Origin: Actinomycetota bacterium
GTDB lineage: Bacteria > Actinomycetota > Actinomycetes > S36-B12
NCBI GenBank assembly: GCA_009700485.1
Contig: WLLZ01000007.1
Location: forward strand, 1 to 30,022
Length of the DNA stretch: 30,022 nucleotides
Direction: 5' to 3'
This document shows, in pieces, positions 1-7,149 of the stretch. Position 1 is the first letter of the stretch. The number at the start of each line of letters is the position of its first letter. Position numbers and translations under genes: made by a program. The notes below the pieces were generated by a model that was given only the letters and a program-made list of their open reading frames with translations, was not told where the DNA came from and made no database searches.

Positions 1-230
1 ACTGAAGCCAAAAAGCCGATGGGGATCGCAGCCCAGAGGCTGGCGCCGAAACTGATTACGACCACGCCAATGGAGTAGGCGCCAATTGCCGCGAAGGCCA
101 CCTGCCCGAAGTTAAGGAGGCCGGTATAGCCGAATTGGAGGTTTAGACCCATGGCGGCCAGGCAGTAGATGATCGCCGTAACACCGAGCGCCTGGGTGAT
201 GGATTGACCTAGTACGAATGAGAAATCCAT
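1..230 (-). CDS. livM: Branched-chain amino acid ABC transporter permease LivM, N-terminal fragment
   Basis: Inner-membrane permease of a LivFGHMJ-type importer for branched-chain amino acids or similar substrates. The first ~76 codons are visible, from ATG at 230; the rest lies beyond the left edge. The translation opens MDFSFVLGQSITQALGVTAI and continues with the family motif GLNLQFGYTGLLNFGQVAFAAIGAYS, in which the LNFGQ turn is typical of LivM (LivH has NFSHG at the same place). It starts 3 nt after the livH stop, with a purine-rich GGTGGGAT inside the end of livH as a likely ribosome site, so the two permeases should be co-translated. The ATPase genes livG and livF probably lie further left. 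The substrate cannot be told from this fragment. Confidence 0.9.
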   Translation of the reverse strand, partial: MDFSFVLGQSITQALGVTAIIYCLAAMGLNLQFGYTGLLNFGQVAFAAIGAYSIGVVVISFGASLWAAIPIGFLAS

Positions 231-233
231 GTG

Positions 234-1454
234 CTATCCCACCCGCTCTCGACGACCAAGGATGCCCTGTGGTCGTACCAGCAAAATGATGATCATCAAG
301 AACAGGGCACCGACGGTCTTCATTTCGGTGGGGATGAACAAGGTGGACAACTGCACGAACATGCCGACAACTAGGGCGCCAACAATGGCGCCGTAGATGG
401 TGCCAAGCCCGCCGAGGGTTACCGCCGCGAACATAACCAAGAGCAGACGTTGGCCCATATTCCAGGTGGTGTCTTGGGTTGACCCGAGATAGATACCAGC
501 GAAAGCTGCGAGCCCCGCCCCAAGGATCCAGACGACGGAGATGACTCGCTCAACGTCAATACCGGTGGCCGATGCCAGCGCTGGATTATCAGAAACAGCC
601 CTGGTGGCCTTACCTATGCGTGAGCGTTGCAGCCAAATAACCGTGGCAGCGATGGCTATCGCGGCCAAAATCGCGAAGACGATCGATTTCGGGGTGATAC
701 TCACGGGCCCAAACTCCAAGCCAGATTGACCTGCGAATTGCTGGTAACTGCGTGGGGAGCCACCGAAGAAAAGCAACAGTGTGTAGCGGATCGTTATCGC
801 CAGGCCGATAGTTACCACCATGCTCGCGATCAGGCCGGTCTTGCGCCGCCGCAGGGGCTTCCAGAGGATCTTATTTTGACCCCAGCCCCACAAAATCGCG
901 CTGATGACAACGGCGATCGGAGCGGCAATTATTAGGTTCAAGCCCAACTCATTGAGTACGATCGCGGTGAATGCACCCAAGGTCAGGAGCTCGCCGTGGG
1001 AGAAGTTTGTTAAGCCGGTGGTACCGAAAATCAAGTTCAAGCCCACCGCACCAAGGGCAATTAAAATCCCGAAAAATAGGCCGTCCACGAGTAATTGAGA
1101 GATCCGCGCCCAGGTGAATGAACTCGCTGTAGCGCTACCCCCATCGGTGCCGCTCGCAAAAGTGAAGAGCACTTTCTTATCGCCCATTAGCACTAAAATC
1201 GATCTGTCTTGATCCGCTGCCTTGCTAAAGGTGATGCCGGTGGGCAAAGTGGCCGCATCAACTGTTAACTGATAGGTACCGCCCTTGGGGACTTCGATGC
1301 GAAAAGCCCCATCCGCCCCCGTGGAGACCGTCTCGGTAAAACCTTCGGCCGCCGCCGTAAGGGAGACATTTGTCAGCGCAGCACCATCGGGGCCTTTAAG
1401 GGTGCCCACGATCGCGGTGCCAGCGGCCGCGGCCGAAGGGGCAAAGGCCAGCAA
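234..1454 (-). CDS. livH: Branched-chain amino acid ABC transporter permease LivH with extra N-terminal extracytoplasmic domain
   Basis: Membrane permease partnering LivM. Residue numbers are from the TTG at 1454. From about residue 112 the protein is a standard LivH: LVDGLFFGILIALGAVGLNL, then FGTTGLTNFSHGELLTLGAF, several further membrane helices, and a C-terminal LVRPQGILG. Residues ~12-72 are not part of normal LivH. They read like a carboxypeptidase-regulatory-like (Ig-type beta sandwich) domain (IVGTLKGPDGAALTNVSLTA ... TGADGAFRIEVPKGGTYQLT) and are followed by an S/T/G-rich linker. The TTG at 1454 is the first conventional start codon in the open frame, but it falls inside the hydrophobic core of what looks like a signal peptide. 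The frame stays open upstream, and an ATC at 1520 preceded by AGGGGGG would supply the full signal peptide (428 aa), so I think the true start is 1520. The gene lies 68 nt downstream of the thioesterase on the same strand. Permease identity is firm, the extra domain is likely, and the start is uncertain. Confidence 0.88.
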   Translation of the reverse strand: MLAFAPSAAAAGTAIVGTLKGPDGAALTNVSLTAAAEGFTETVSTGADGAFRIEVPKGGTYQLTVDAATLPTGITFSKAADQDRSILVLMGDKKVLFTFASGTDGGSATASSFTWARISQLLVDGLFFGILIALGAVGLNLIFGTTGLTNFSHGELLTLGAFTAIVLNELGLNLIIAAPIAVVISAILWGWGQNKILWKPLRRRKTGLIASMVVTIGLAITIRYTLLLFFGGSPRSYQQFAGQSGLEFGPVSITPKSIVFAILAAIAIAATVIWLQRSRIGKATRAVSDNPALASATGIDVERVISVVWILGAGLAAFAGIYLGSTQDTTWNMGQRLLLVMFAAVTLGGLGTIYGAIVGALVVGMFVQLSTLFIPTEMKTVGALFLMIIILLVRPQGILGRRERVG

Positions 1455-1517
1455 TAAACAAGCCGCGATGGCGGTAAGAAAGGCCCCTATGTAAAACCGC
1501 GGCCTAATCCCGGTACG

Positions 1518-1533
1518 GATGCGAAACCCCCCT
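1518..1533 (-). promoter_or_regulatory. Candidate ribosome site and non-standard AUC start of livH
   Basis: Read on the minus strand, AGGGGGG (1533-1527) lies 6 nt before an ATC codon (1520-1518) in frame with livH. Translation from it gives RTGIRPRFYIGAFLTAIAAC then LLLAFAPSAAAA, a good n-, h- and c-region of a secretory signal. No ATG, GTG or TTG occurs in frame between 1454 and the upstream in-frame TAA (codon at 1541-1539). AUC starts are rare, so this is inference from spacing and protein logic. A substitution or sequence error is the main alternative. Confidence 0.4.
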
Positions 1534-1588
1534 AGCGTTTATCTGTCGAGCGTCCGGAGCATAACCCGATAGCCCTGCCTTGGGCGAG

Positions 1589-2020
1589 TTAATCACCGGG
1601 TAATTTTCGGATAAGGCATGTTAACCGTGCGGTGCACAGCAGGTGACCGCCATCGTCGGTAATGGTGATGCTGTAGGTAGCTACGGTCTGCCCCTCATGA
1701 AGGGGGGTGGAGACGCCGGTCACCAGGCCACTACGCGCGCCCCGGTGGTGCGTGCACGAAAGGTCGACACCCACCACCATGCGACCTGGGCCGGCGTGGA
1801 TTCCGCCAGCGATAGAGCCCAAACTCTCCGCCAACACGGCATTGGCTCCACCATGTAAAAGGCCATAAGGCTGGGTGTTCCCCTCAACGGGCATGGTCGC
1901 GACCACGCGCCCGGAGCCCGCCTCGGTCACCATGATCTGCATTCGCTCGGCCAGTGCCCCGGCGCCGGCGCCAGCCAACTGGCGTAGCAGCGCCGAGTGG
2001 CCCTCGGTGGATTGGCTCAT
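1589..2020 (-). CDS. PaaI-family hotdog-fold acyl-CoA thioesterase
   Basis: A 143-residue single hotdog domain that should hydrolyse an acyl- or aryl-CoA thioester in the cytoplasm. The diagnostic stretch is GNTQPYGLLHGGANAVLAES: the HGG turn followed by the helix with the acidic residue (Ala-Glu-Ser) matches the PaaI/MenI (DHNA-CoA hydrolase) branch. A later strand (VGVDLSCTHHRGARSGLVTG) fits the conserved VD-x-N/S-x-x-HHR region of that branch. Length is normal for the family. The ATG at 2020 has no clear Shine-Dalgarno but has TAGAGT exactly 6 nt before it, suggesting a leaderless message. It is divergent from polA and lies upstream of livHM on the same strand. A role in menaquinone synthesis is possible but not shown. 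Confidence 0.85.
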   Translation of the reverse strand: MSQSTEGHSALLRQLAGAGAGALAERMQIMVTEAGSGRVVATMPVEGNTQPYGLLHGGANAVLAESLGSIAGGIHAGPGRMVVGVDLSCTHHRGARSGLVTGVSTPLHEGQTVATYSITITDDGGHLLCTARLTCLIRKLPGD

Positions 2021-2056
2021 GGACGAACTCTAGGGCCATTTCACCGGCGAAGTCAG
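2021..2056 (-). promoter_or_regulatory. Candidate leaderless promoter of the thioesterase gene
   Basis: On the minus strand CTGACT (2056-2051) and TAGAGT (2032-2027) are separated by 18 nt. The second hexamer ends 6 nt before the ATG at 2020, which places the expected transcription start on the A of the start codon. Four of six bases of the upstream box match TTGACA. It lies in the divergent gap shared with polA. Confidence 0.45.
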
Positions 2057-2088
2057 GTGGAATAGCGAAGCGCCTTTAGGATCAATGG

Positions 2089-4764
2089 GTGACGAAAATG
2101 CGGCTATTGCTACTTGATGGCCATTCACTTGCGTATCGAGCGTTTTATGCGCTTCCAGTCGAGAATTTTTCAACTTCCACCGGGCAACCCACCAATGCCG
2201 TTTACGGGTTCACCTCAATGCTGATCAACGTGCTGCGCGATGAGCAGCCAACACACGTGGCTGTCGCCTTTGATGTTTCGCGCCACACCTTTCGCACGGA
2301 GGAGTTCCCGGCGTACAAAGCAAATCGCGCGGCCTCACCCGCGGAGTTCAAAGGCCAGGTCGACCTAATTAAAGAGGTCGTGCGGGCGATGGGTATCCCG
2401 GCGGTTCAATGTGATGGGTTCGAAGCTGACGATGTCATCGCGACTTTGACCGGTCGAGCTCTGGTTGCCGGTGGTGAAGTCTTCATTGTCACCGGGGATC
2501 GTGATGCCTTCCAATTGGTAACCGATCAGGTCACCGTCCTGTACCCAAAAAAAGGCGTCTCCGATCTTGCGCGCATGACACCAGATGCAGTGCAGGAGAA
2601 ATACGGCTTGAGCCCGACGCAATATCCAGATTACGCGGCTCTTCGTGGTGATCCGAGTGACAACCTTCCAGGTATCCCCGGTGTCGGTGAGAAAACCGCC
2701 GCCAAATGGATCAACGAATACGGCTCACTTGCGCAGTTGATAGATCGGGTGACCGAGGTACCCGGCAAGGCCGGTGATGCACTTCGTAGCGCATTGCCTC
2801 AGGTCATTATCAACCGCGACCTAACCGCGCTGCGCGCTGATGTACCAATTGACCTAGCAATCACCGACTGTGAACTGCGGCCTTGGAATGAGGCGGGCGT
2901 TGAGCAGGTGTTCGAGGCCTTGCAATTTCGGACCCTTCGGGATCGGTTATTCGCGGGTCGCCCTAAAGCGACCAAAGGTACCGGGGCGCAGGTGATCGGT
3001 GGCGCCGCGGTGTCTGAGCGTAAGTCGATCACGGCGGTTGGTGTTGCCGGATCTGCCGCGAAGGGTTGGTTGGCTGGGTTGCACCCACCGTGTGCGGTCG
3101 CGTTCGCAGGGGTCTGGGGGCGCGGGGTTGGAGTTCTGGACGCGGTCGGCATCGTCGACTCGGTCGGTGCGGCGGCGGTCATCGAAGTCACTGATCTTGC
3201 GGCCAAGAGCGCGGTCCTTGAGTGGTTAGCCGATCCGGGGATATCGAAGTGGACGCACGATGCTAAAGGGCCGGCGCTAGCGCTGGCCAGTGCCGATTCG
3301 ACCATTGAAGGTTTGGCATTTGACACCGCGTTGGCCGCCTACCTAGTGGCGCCCGGTCAACGTTCCTTCGTCCTCGCTGATCTGGCCCAGCGGTTACTCG
3401 GCCGCGAGTTGCTTACCGAGACCACCGGTGACCAATTGAGTTTTGACGATGCTCAATCACATGAGGGGCTCGCTGAGCAAGCGGCCGTGATCGGGGAGTT
3501 AACCCTCGAATTAACAAAGACCCTTGAAAGTGAAGATGCCCTGAAAGTTCTCGCCGAGATTGAACTGCCACTTGTAGATGTGCTTGCTCGAATGGAGCAC
3601 GCCGGTATCGCCGTTGATATTACAGAGTTACGAACCCTCTCAGCCGAATTTGGCGCAACAATGCATGACGCCGAAACGCGCGCCCATGAAATCGTTGGGC
3701 GCCCATTCAACCTAGGGTCGCCGAAGCAGTTGCAAGAAGTTCTCTTTGTTGATCGAAACTTGCCAAAAACGAAGAAAATCAAGACCGGCTATACGACCGA
3801 TGCCGAAGCTTTGCAAGCACTTTATGCCCAAACGAGTGATCCCCTGATCGAACAGCTCCTCAATTGGCGTGATAGATCAAAACTGCGGCAAACCGTAGTT
3901 GGGCTGCTCCCTCTGGCTGATGCCAAGCACAGAATTCACACTACTTTCAATCAGACCACGACATCAACCGGTCGCTTATCGAGCACCGACCCGAACTTGC
4001 AGAATATCCCGATTCGCACCGAGGCGGGGCGGCGGATTCGTGGGTGCTTCGTCGTCGGAGTGGGCTACGAGGGCCTGATGACGGCTGACTACAGTCAAAT
4101 CGAAATGCGAATCATGGCGCATGCATCAGCAGACGTCGGGCTCATTGACGCATTCATTAGCGGCGAGGATCTCCACACCACGGTAGCCAGCCGGGTCTTT
4201 GGGGTCAGGCCGGATGCCGTTGACCCTGAAATGCGCCGACGCACCAAAGCCATGTCATATGGCTTGGCATACGGGCTATCGGCATTTGGGTTATCACAGC
4301 AGCTAGGGATTGGCCCGCAGGAGGCCGGTGCACTAATGAATGAATACTTCAAACGGTTTGGTGGTGTTCGCGACTACTTAGCGGCCGTAGTTGAAAATGC
4401 CCGACAGACCGGCTACACCCAAACCATGTTTGGGCGCAGGCGCTATTTGCCCGATCTAAGTAGCGATAATCGCCAGCGCCGCGATATGGCTGAGCGCATG
4501 GCATTGAACGCGCCGATACAAGGCACGGCCGCCGATATCGTCAAGCTGGCAATGCTTAGTGTTGATGCCGAGCTCAAATCGGAGAAATTGCAAAGCCGGA
4601 TGCTGCTTCAGGTCCATGACGAACTAGTACTCGAAGTATTTCCTGGTGAACGAGTCAGGCTAGAAGCGCTGCTGCGCGAAGCCATGGCTGGCGCCGCCGT
4701 GTTATCGGTGCCGTTAGACGTCTCAATTGGGTTTGGGCCATCTTGGGATGCCGCCGCACACTGA
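2089..4764 (+). CDS. polA: DNA polymerase I (5'-3' exonuclease and polymerase; inactive proofreading domain)
   Basis: Fills gaps and removes RNA primers in lagging-strand synthesis and excision repair. It is 891 residues, usual for the family. Residues ~1-290 are the 5'-3' exonuclease, with LLLLDGHSLAYRAFYALP, FEADDVIATL and the helix-hairpin DNA-binding stretch near 178-210 (DYAALRGDPSDNLPGIPGVG). Residues ~300-490 occupy the place of the 3'-5' exonuclease but lack the DxE and other metal-binding acids, as is usual in actinobacterial Pol I, so proofreading is not expected. The polymerase domain has motif A with Asp667 (TADYSQIE), motif B (RRRTKAMSYGLAYG) and motif C with His843-Asp844-Glu845 (QVHDELVLEV). 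I chose GTG at 2089 because AGGA lies 7 nt upstream; the ATG at 2098 is a poorer alternative. It is divergent from the thioesterase and upstream of rpsA. Confidence 0.97.
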   Translation: MTKMRLLLLDGHSLAYRAFYALPVENFSTSTGQPTNAVYGFTSMLINVLRDEQPTHVAVAFDVSRHTFRTEEFPAYKANRAASPAEFKGQVDLIKEVVRAMGIPAVQCDGFEADDVIATLTGRALVAGGEVFIVTGDRDAFQLVTDQVTVLYPKKGVSDLARMTPDAVQEKYGLSPTQYPDYAALRGDPSDNLPGIPGVGEKTAAKWINEYGSLAQLIDRVTEVPGKAGDALRSALPQVIINRDLTALRADVPIDLAITDCELRPWNEAGVEQVFEALQFRTLRDRLFAGRPKATKGTGAQVIGGAAVSERKSITAVGVAGSAAKGWLAGLHPPCAVAFAGVWGRGVGVLDAVGIVDSVGAAAVIEVTDLAAKSAVLEWLADPGISKWTHDAKGPALALASADSTIEGLAFDTALAAYLVAPGQRSFVLADLAQRLLGRELLTETTGDQLSFDDAQSHEGLAEQAAVIGELTLELTKTLESEDALKVLAEIELPLVDVLARMEHAGIAVDITELRTLSAEFGATMHDAETRAHEIVGRPFNLGSPKQLQEVLFVDRNLPKTKKIKTGYTTDAEALQALYAQTSDPLIEQLLNWRDRSKLRQTVVGLLPLADAKHRIHTTFNQTTTSTGRLSSTDPNLQNIPIRTEAGRRIRGCFVVGVGYEGLMTADYSQIEMRIMAHASADVGLIDAFISGEDLHTTVASRVFGVRPDAVDPEMRRRTKAMSYGLAYGLSAFGLSQQLGIGPQEAGALMNEYFKRFGGVRDYLAAVVENARQTGYTQTMFGRRRYLPDLSSDNRQRRDMAERMALNAPIQGTAADIVKLAMLSVDAELKSEKLQSRMLLQVHDELVLEVFPGERVRLEALLREAMAGAAVLSVPLDVSIGFGPSWDAAAH

Positions 4765-5018
4765 GTCTTCTGCTACTTGGCCACCGGTTTACGCCAGCTA
4801 AGTAGGTAGTCACCCACATAGCACCGGTAGCAGCCCCGTCGGGCCGGTTACTACCGAGGTGGCGTATCCTTTGTGGGTTACGCGCAGGGCGGGGCCCCAG
4901 ACCTAGTGGGTCAAGCAAGTTCTTAGGTTCAAGTCCAATAGGGCCGGGCCGGGGCACCGGTGCGCAGCGCCACCGGATTCAGTTCCCTGCATCCCTATCC
5001 ACCGGAGCCTTTTACTCC
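4765..5018 (+). promoter_or_regulatory. polA-rpsA spacer: hairpins and candidate rpsA promoter/leader
   Basis: No gene is evident in these 254 nt. A long stem-loop pairs CACCGGTAG (4822-4830) with CTACCGAGGTG (4851-4861), with an inner GCCC/GGGC helix at 4833-4844; it has no T-run, so terminator function is uncertain. Just after it, TATCCT (4865-4870) is a candidate -10 box identical to the one before secG, although no good -35 is visible; it would give a leader of ~142 nt. Near the gene, CCGGTG (4957-4962) pairs with CACCGG (4971-4976), and an alternative palindrome GCACCGGTGC (4955-4964) competes with it. GGAG at 5004-5007 is the likely ribosome site, 11 nt before the ATG. Confidence 0.4.
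4822..4861 (+). terminator. Stem-loop downstream of polA (possible terminator)
   Basis: The outer stem CACC-GGTAG pairs with CTACC-GA-GGTG (two-base bulge) and an inner stem GCCC pairs with GGGC around the loop CGTC. It begins 57 nt after the polA stop. It lacks a U-tract, so it may act as a weak terminator or simply as part of the rpsA upstream region. Confidence 0.3.
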
Positions 5019-6476
5019 ATGACATCCACCTCAGTAGCAACAAGTCCCCAGATTGCCATCAATGACATCGGCTCGGCTGAGGATTTCCTCGCCGCCATCG
5101 ATCTGACTATCAAGTACTTTAATGATGGTGACATCGTCGAAGGTATCGTCGTAAAAGTTGACCGCGACGAAGTTCTTCTTGATATCGGCTACAAGACAGA
5201 GGGAGTTATTCCCTCCCGTGAACTTTCCATCAAGCATGACGTTGATCCTAGCCAGGTCGTCTCCGTGGGCGACCACGTTGAAGCCCTCGTCCTGCAAAAG
5301 GAAGATAAAGAAGGTCGACTGATTTTGTCCAAGAAGCGCGCCCAGTACGAGCGCGCCTGGGGCACGATCGAAAAGATCAAAGAAGAGGACGGCGTCGTTG
5401 AAGGCCTCGTGATTGAAGTAGTCAAGGGTGGTCTCATTGTCGACATCGGGCTTCGGGGCTTCCTGCCAGCTTCCCTGGTTGAAATGCGTCGCGTCCGTGA
5501 TCTGCTGCCGTATGTCGGTAAGACCCTTGAAGCGAAAATCATTGAGCTCGACAAGAACCGCAACAACGTGGTGTTGTCCCGCCGCGCGTGGCTTGAGCAG
5601 ACTCAAAGTGAGACTCGCCAAACCTTCTTGACTCAGCTGCAAAAGGGTCAGATCCGTAGCGGCGTGGTTTCATCCATCGTCAACTTCGGTGCCTTTGTTG
5701 ATCTAGGTGGCGTTGACGGCCTCGTTCACGTGTCGGAGCTGTCCTGGAAGCACATTGATCATCCGGGCGAGGTTGTTGAAGTTGGCCAAGAGGTAACCGT
5801 TGAGGTCCTCGAGGTTGATATGGATCGCGAGCGGGTTTCGCTGTCCTTGAAAGCAACCCAAGAAGACCCGTGGCAGCACTTTGCACGCACCCACACGATC
5901 GGGCAGGTGGCACCAGGCAAGGTCACCAAGTTGGTTCCATTCGGTGCATTTGTGCGCGTCGAGGAAGGCATCGAAGGATTGGTGCACATCTCCGAGCTGG
6001 CCGAGCGCCATATCGAAATGCCGGAGCAGATCGTGCAGGTTGGCGATGACATCTACGTCAAGGTCATCGACATTGACCTTGAGCGTCGTCGTATCTCGCT
6101 GTCGCTCAAGCAGGCGAATGACTCAAGTGATGGTGTCGCTGTCGAAGAATTCGATCCTTACCTGTACGGAATGGCGCCAGCATTTGATGAGGCAGGCGCA
6201 TACATCGGCCCAGATGGGTTCGATCCTGAGACCGGTGAGTGGAAAGCTGGCTTTGAAACCCAGCGCACCGATTGGGAGAAGGAGTACTCAGACGCACATC
6301 AGCGCTGGGAGGCTCACCGTAAGCAGATTGACGAAGCACGGGTTGCTGATCAGGCTGCGGTAATCGAGTCTGGCGAGGGGGCGTCTTCGTACTCCACGGA
6401 GTCCAGTGCTGAAGAAGGCGCATTCGCCTCGGATGAGGCCCTGCAGGCACTTCGTGACAAGCTGACGGGGGAGTAG
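5019..6476 (+). CDS. rpsA: 30S ribosomal protein S1
   Basis: Binds mRNA on the small subunit and helps translation initiation. The 485 residues contain four S1 (OB-fold) repeats at about 36-105, 124-190, 208-277 and 293-363. Repeats 3 and 4 carry the clearest signatures (NFGAFVDLGGVDGLVHVSEL and PFGAFVRVEEGIEGLVHISEL, each followed by VSLSLK/ISLSLK). Four repeats plus an acidic, disordered-looking tail (from ~366) is the actinobacterial form, shorter than the six-repeat E. coli protein. The ATG at 5019 is supported by GGAG at 5004-5007 and by the protein beginning just before the first repeat. It lies between polA and coaE, a familiar actinobacterial order. The structured leader upstream could serve autogenous control, as known for E. 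coli S1, but that is inference. Confidence 0.97.
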   Translation: MTSTSVATSPQIAINDIGSAEDFLAAIDLTIKYFNDGDIVEGIVVKVDRDEVLLDIGYKTEGVIPSRELSIKHDVDPSQVVSVGDHVEALVLQKEDKEGRLILSKKRAQYERAWGTIEKIKEEDGVVEGLVIEVVKGGLIVDIGLRGFLPASLVEMRRVRDLLPYVGKTLEAKIIELDKNRNNVVLSRRAWLEQTQSETRQTFLTQLQKGQIRSGVVSSIVNFGAFVDLGGVDGLVHVSELSWKHIDHPGEVVEVGQEVTVEVLEVDMDRERVSLSLKATQEDPWQHFARTHTIGQVAPGKVTKLVPFGAFVRVEEGIEGLVHISELAERHIEMPEQIVQVGDDIYVKVIDIDLERRRISLSLKQANDSSDGVAVEEFDPYLYGMAPAFDEAGAYIGPDGFDPETGEWKAGFETQRTDWEKEYSDAHQRWEAHRKQIDEARVADQAAVIESGEGASSYSTESSAEEGAFASDEALQALRDKLTGE

Positions 6477-6511
6477 CCCTTTCACTTTCGCGGTAGTAAT
6501 CGTGGCTCGCC

Positions 6512-6523
6512 TAGGCTGGGTGC
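6512..6523 (+). promoter_or_regulatory. Candidate -10 box and leaderless start of coaE
   Basis: TAGGCT (6512-6517) is followed by 6 nt and then ATG at 6524, so transcription would begin at the start codon. No Shine-Dalgarno and no convincing -35 are present. The hexamer is the same as the one before tkt. Confidence 0.45.
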
Positions 6524-7114
6524 ATGAAGCGCATCGGGCTCACGGGCGGGATCGGATCTGGTAAGTCGTCAGTGGCGTCGCTGCTCCTAGAGCACGGCGC
6601 CATTGTCATTGACGCTGATGCAATTGCCCGTGAACTCGTCGAGCCAGGCCAACCCGCCCTGGATGCCTTAGTTGCCGAGTTTGGACCAGGTGTCTTGACG
6701 CCGGTGGGCACGCTCAGTCGCGGTGAATTGGCAAAGCTGGCTTTTAGCGATCCTGAGGCCACTAAGCGCCTAAACGCGATCATGCATCCACTAATAGGTG
6801 AGGAGTCGGCCAGGCGCATACAGGCCGTCCCTGAGTCTGCCGTGGTGGTCTATGACATGCCGCTGCTTGTTGAAACGAACCAACGCGATCTGGTCGACCT
6901 TGTCGTAGTGGTCGATGTACCCGAGCAACTGCAAATTGAGCGCGCCGTGTCACTGCGAGGTTTGGATCAAGGCGATGTCGAACGGCGGATGCAGGCACAA
7001 GTATCACGCGATGAACGACTGGCCATTGCCGACTACGTTATTGATAACAGCGGGTCACTTGACGAACTCAAGGCCAGCGTTGCAGGGCTCTGGGCAGATC
7101 TCAAGTTGCGCTAA
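6524..7114 (+). CDS. coaE: Dephospho-CoA kinase
   Basis: Catalyses the last step of coenzyme A synthesis, phosphorylating the ribose 3'-hydroxyl of dephospho-CoA with ATP in the cytoplasm. The protein opens MKRIGLTGGIGSGKSSVASL; the P-loop is Gly8 to Ser15. It is followed by the family stretch IDADAIARELVEPGQPAL and the lid and substrate region YDMPLLVETN and VVVVDVPEQLQIERAVSLRG. At 196 residues it is a single-domain CoaE without the GrpB-like C-terminal fusion seen in mycobacteria. It starts 47 nt after rpsA, with no Shine-Dalgarno but a TAnnnT box 6 nt upstream. uvrB follows after 35 nt. Confidence 0.95.
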   Translation: MKRIGLTGGIGSGKSSVASLLLEHGAIVIDADAIARELVEPGQPALDALVAEFGPGVLTPVGTLSRGELAKLAFSDPEATKRLNAIMHPLIGEESARRIQAVPESAVVVYDMPLLVETNQRDLVDLVVVVDVPEQLQIERAVSLRGLDQGDVERRMQAQVSRDERLAIADYVIDNSGSLDELKASVAGLWADLKLR

Positions 7115-7137
7115 AGGCACACTCCGCAAGAGCCGGG

Positions 7138-7149
7138 TAGGTTTAGGTC
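7138..7149 (+). promoter_or_regulatory. Candidate -10 box and leaderless start of uvrB
   Basis: TAGGTT (7138-7143) is followed by 6 nt and ATG at 7150, the same geometry as coaE. GGTAGGT in the same place could instead be read as a weak Shine-Dalgarno. I saw no palindrome resembling an actinobacterial LexA box in the coaE-uvrB gap. Confidence 0.35.

Noticed and set aside
2799..3326. Open frame of 175 codons antisense to polA, and similar antisense frames over uvrA and livH.
   Set aside because: Composition is low-complexity Ser/Ala/Thr/Arg typical of shadow frames; no start signal or family motif.
4921..4942. GGTTCAAGTCC resembles the T-loop of a tRNA.
   Set aside because: The flanking bases do not form the five-pair T stem (two of five pairs fail), and no acceptor, D or anticodon arms can be drawn around it.
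5031..5642. Long open frame (203 codons) antisense to rpsA.
   Set aside because: It mirrors the codon bias of rpsA, lacks a ribosome site or recognisable motif, and the sense strand is unmistakably S1.
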